Shown in pieces: positions 39,481-40,369 of a stretch of DNA of 40,369 nucleotides; positions within the stretch are counted from its first letter, which is position 1; every line of letters begins with the position of its first letter. The notes under the pieces were generated by a model. It was given only the letters and a program-made list of their open reading frames with translations, was not told where the DNA came from and searched no databases. A program made the translations under genes and the position numbers. The stretch is from a virus, in the IMG/VR virus record IMGVR_UViG_3300046532_002190, positions 1 through 40,369 of that record; one strand, 5' to 3'.

Positions 39481-40149
39481 ATGAATATAGTTAAACATAA
39501 TCCTACTATGGCACTAGCAATTGAGCTTTATGCTTCTGATCCTTCTATTTCTTTAAAGTCTATATCAGTTAAGTGTGGAGTTAATAGAAAAACTGTACAA
39601 AAGTGGATGGGTAACCCTGACTTTTTAGAGTGTTTGTATAAAAGATATATGGAAATATCTGGAGTAGAATTACCTGCTGTTATTCAGGCTACAATTGAAG
39701 AAGCGAAGAGAGGAAATGTTCAAGCAGCTAGGTTAGTTTTAGAGCATTTTGGTAAATTAGAGAATAGAATTAAGATCCAAGTAGAGAGTAATTTTGAAAA
39801 GTTTATGAAAGTTGATTCAGACGAAGTAGACTTCACAGATATAACTGATGAAGACTCTGCTATGTTTGACAAGGTAGCAGAACATTTAGTCACAAAGGAT
39901 GTAGAGTTACCTGAGAGAGATAGTTCTAATGATTCTCCTAGGAAAAGAGAGTCAAGTGAGAAGTCTAGGATACAAGTAGCTAGGTTTTCTCAGATCAAGA
40001 AAGAAAAAGAGGCAGATGCACAACATTCTGCTTATGAAATTAGAAAAAGAGCTAACAAAGTTAAATTAGACTTGCTTCCACCTGGTAGACATAGTCAAAC
40101 CACTAGAGATGAGTGGATGGAGAAGTTAATTTTACTAGAAAGTGAATAA
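39481..40149 (+). CDS. terS: Terminase small subunit (HTH DNA-binding)
   Basis: 222 residues. The N-terminal 20-50 region (SLKSISVKCGVNRKTVQKWMGNPDF) is a helix-turn-helix of the kind in phBC6A51-type small terminases. AAIVLEHFGK-like text follows (VQAARLVLEHFGKLENRIKIQV, about 80-100), which in these proteins forms the oligomerisation region. The C-terminal half is charged and Arg/Lys-rich. It would recognise the packaging site and feed DNA to the large subunit, whose gene follows after 85 bases. The start lacks a ribosome site; a leaderless mRNA is suggested. Confidence 0.8.
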   Translation: MNIVKHNPTMALAIELYASDPSISLKSISVKCGVNRKTVQKWMGNPDFLECLYKRYMEISGVELPAVIQATIEEAKRGNVQAARLVLEHFGKLENRIKIQVESNFEKFMKVDSDEVDFTDITDEDSAMFDKVAEHLVTKDVELPERDSSNDSPRKRESSEKSRIQVARFSQIKKEKEADAQHSAYEIRKRANKVKLDLLPPGRHSQTTRDEWMEKLILLESE

Positions 40150-40191
40150 CTTTTTCTTTTTTGTTATACTTTTTTCTTTTTTCTTATATAC

Positions 40192-40212
40192 TACTATATA
40201 ACTACTATACTA
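40192..40212 (+). repeat. 21-bp sequence shared with the nuclease region
   Basis: Part of a tacta/tata low-complexity stretch in the 85-base gap between terS and terL (40150-40234). It matches the reverse complement of 33260-33280 exactly. The gap also holds T-rich DNA (about 40151-40184) and the terL ribosome site AAGG. Confidence 0.5.
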
Positions 40213-40369
40213 CTATATAACTAATAAGGCTTATATGCAAAGAAAGCAAGGAATTGATTTTTTTTATAGCGATAAATTCTTAGATTTTAAGAAAAAGTGG
40301 TTTGAATTCACTAATTATCAACCTCACAATGGTCAATCTAGGATACATTACCCAACAAAGAGGGCTAGG
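40211..40369. repeat. Terminal overlap of the circular contig (right copy)
   Basis: Same sequence as 1-159, with T instead of G at 40337. It includes the first 135 bases of a second terL start (40235-40369), which is only the wrapped copy of the gene at 25 and not a second gene. Confidence 0.93.

Noticed and set aside
1-40369. CRISPR array, IS element or integrase/attachment site
   Set aside because: I found no regularly spaced repeats, transposase motifs or tyrosine/serine recombinase signatures.

Overview
The window is one complete tailed-phage genome carried on a contig whose first and last 159 bases are the same sequence (1-159 = 40211-40369, one mismatch). The true unit is therefore a circular or circularly permuted map of about 40,210 bp. 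The DNA is visibly AT-rich and tightly packed, with many ATGA start/stop overlaps. Gene order is that of a siphovirus: small and large terminase, portal, head morphogenesis, scaffold, capsid, lysis genes, fibre-like proteins, head-tail connectors, major tail protein, a G/GT chaperone pair joined by a -1 frameshift, a tape measure of about 936 residues, a very large tail-tip protein and minor tail proteins. I see no integrase, excisionase or repressor, so a lytic lifestyle is the simplest reading. The host is unknown. Clear Shine-Dalgarno sequences argue against a typical Bacteroidota host. The C-terminus of the 1824-residue tail protein carries a cysteine motif and a dockerin-like module of the kind seen in surface proteins of marine Bacteroidota, Marinimicrobia and relatives.

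Layout. Plus strand, 39481 through the circle junction to 26870: packaging and head (terS, terL, portal, morphogenesis protein, scaffold, capsid) ending in a strong terminator at 5111-5139; a lysis block (lysozyme-fold enzyme, metallophosphoesterase, MscS-like membrane protein and several tiny membrane proteins) at 5168-7477; fibre-like virion proteins at 7474-12737; connectors and tail at 12746-26870. Minus strand, 39263 down to about 26914: an early region of many small genes followed by a recombination and replication block: a Cas4-like nuclease split into two ORFs, a Rad52-like annealing protein, an SSB-like protein, a DNA cytosine methyltransferase, a DnaB-like helicase, a RuvC-like resolvase and a PD-(D/E)XK nuclease. 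The two arms converge on paired hairpins near 26860-26930 and diverge from a GC-rich intergenic region at 39264-39480.

How it works together. The phage brings a helicase, SSB, an annealing protein and nucleases, but I recognise no DNA polymerase, primase or RNA polymerase, so it probably borrows the host replisome and transcriptase. RuvC and the PD-(D/E)XK nuclease probably resolve branched DNA before headful or unit-length packaging by the terminase. The cytosine methyltransferase may protect the DNA from host restriction.

Most unusual features: a 139-residue ORF with its own ribosome site nested out of frame inside the methyltransferase gene, with family-like motifs in both frames; a Cas4-like nuclease split by insertion of a small gene, separating the first iron-sulphur cysteine from the other three; a nuclease gene with an in-frame TAA followed by 41 more coding-looking codons; a dockerin-like module on a tail-tip protein; a minimal MscS-like protein in the lysis block; two genes that seem to lack any ATG/GTG/TTG start; and several structured intergenic elements in the early region, two of them preceded by tiny one-helix membrane peptides.
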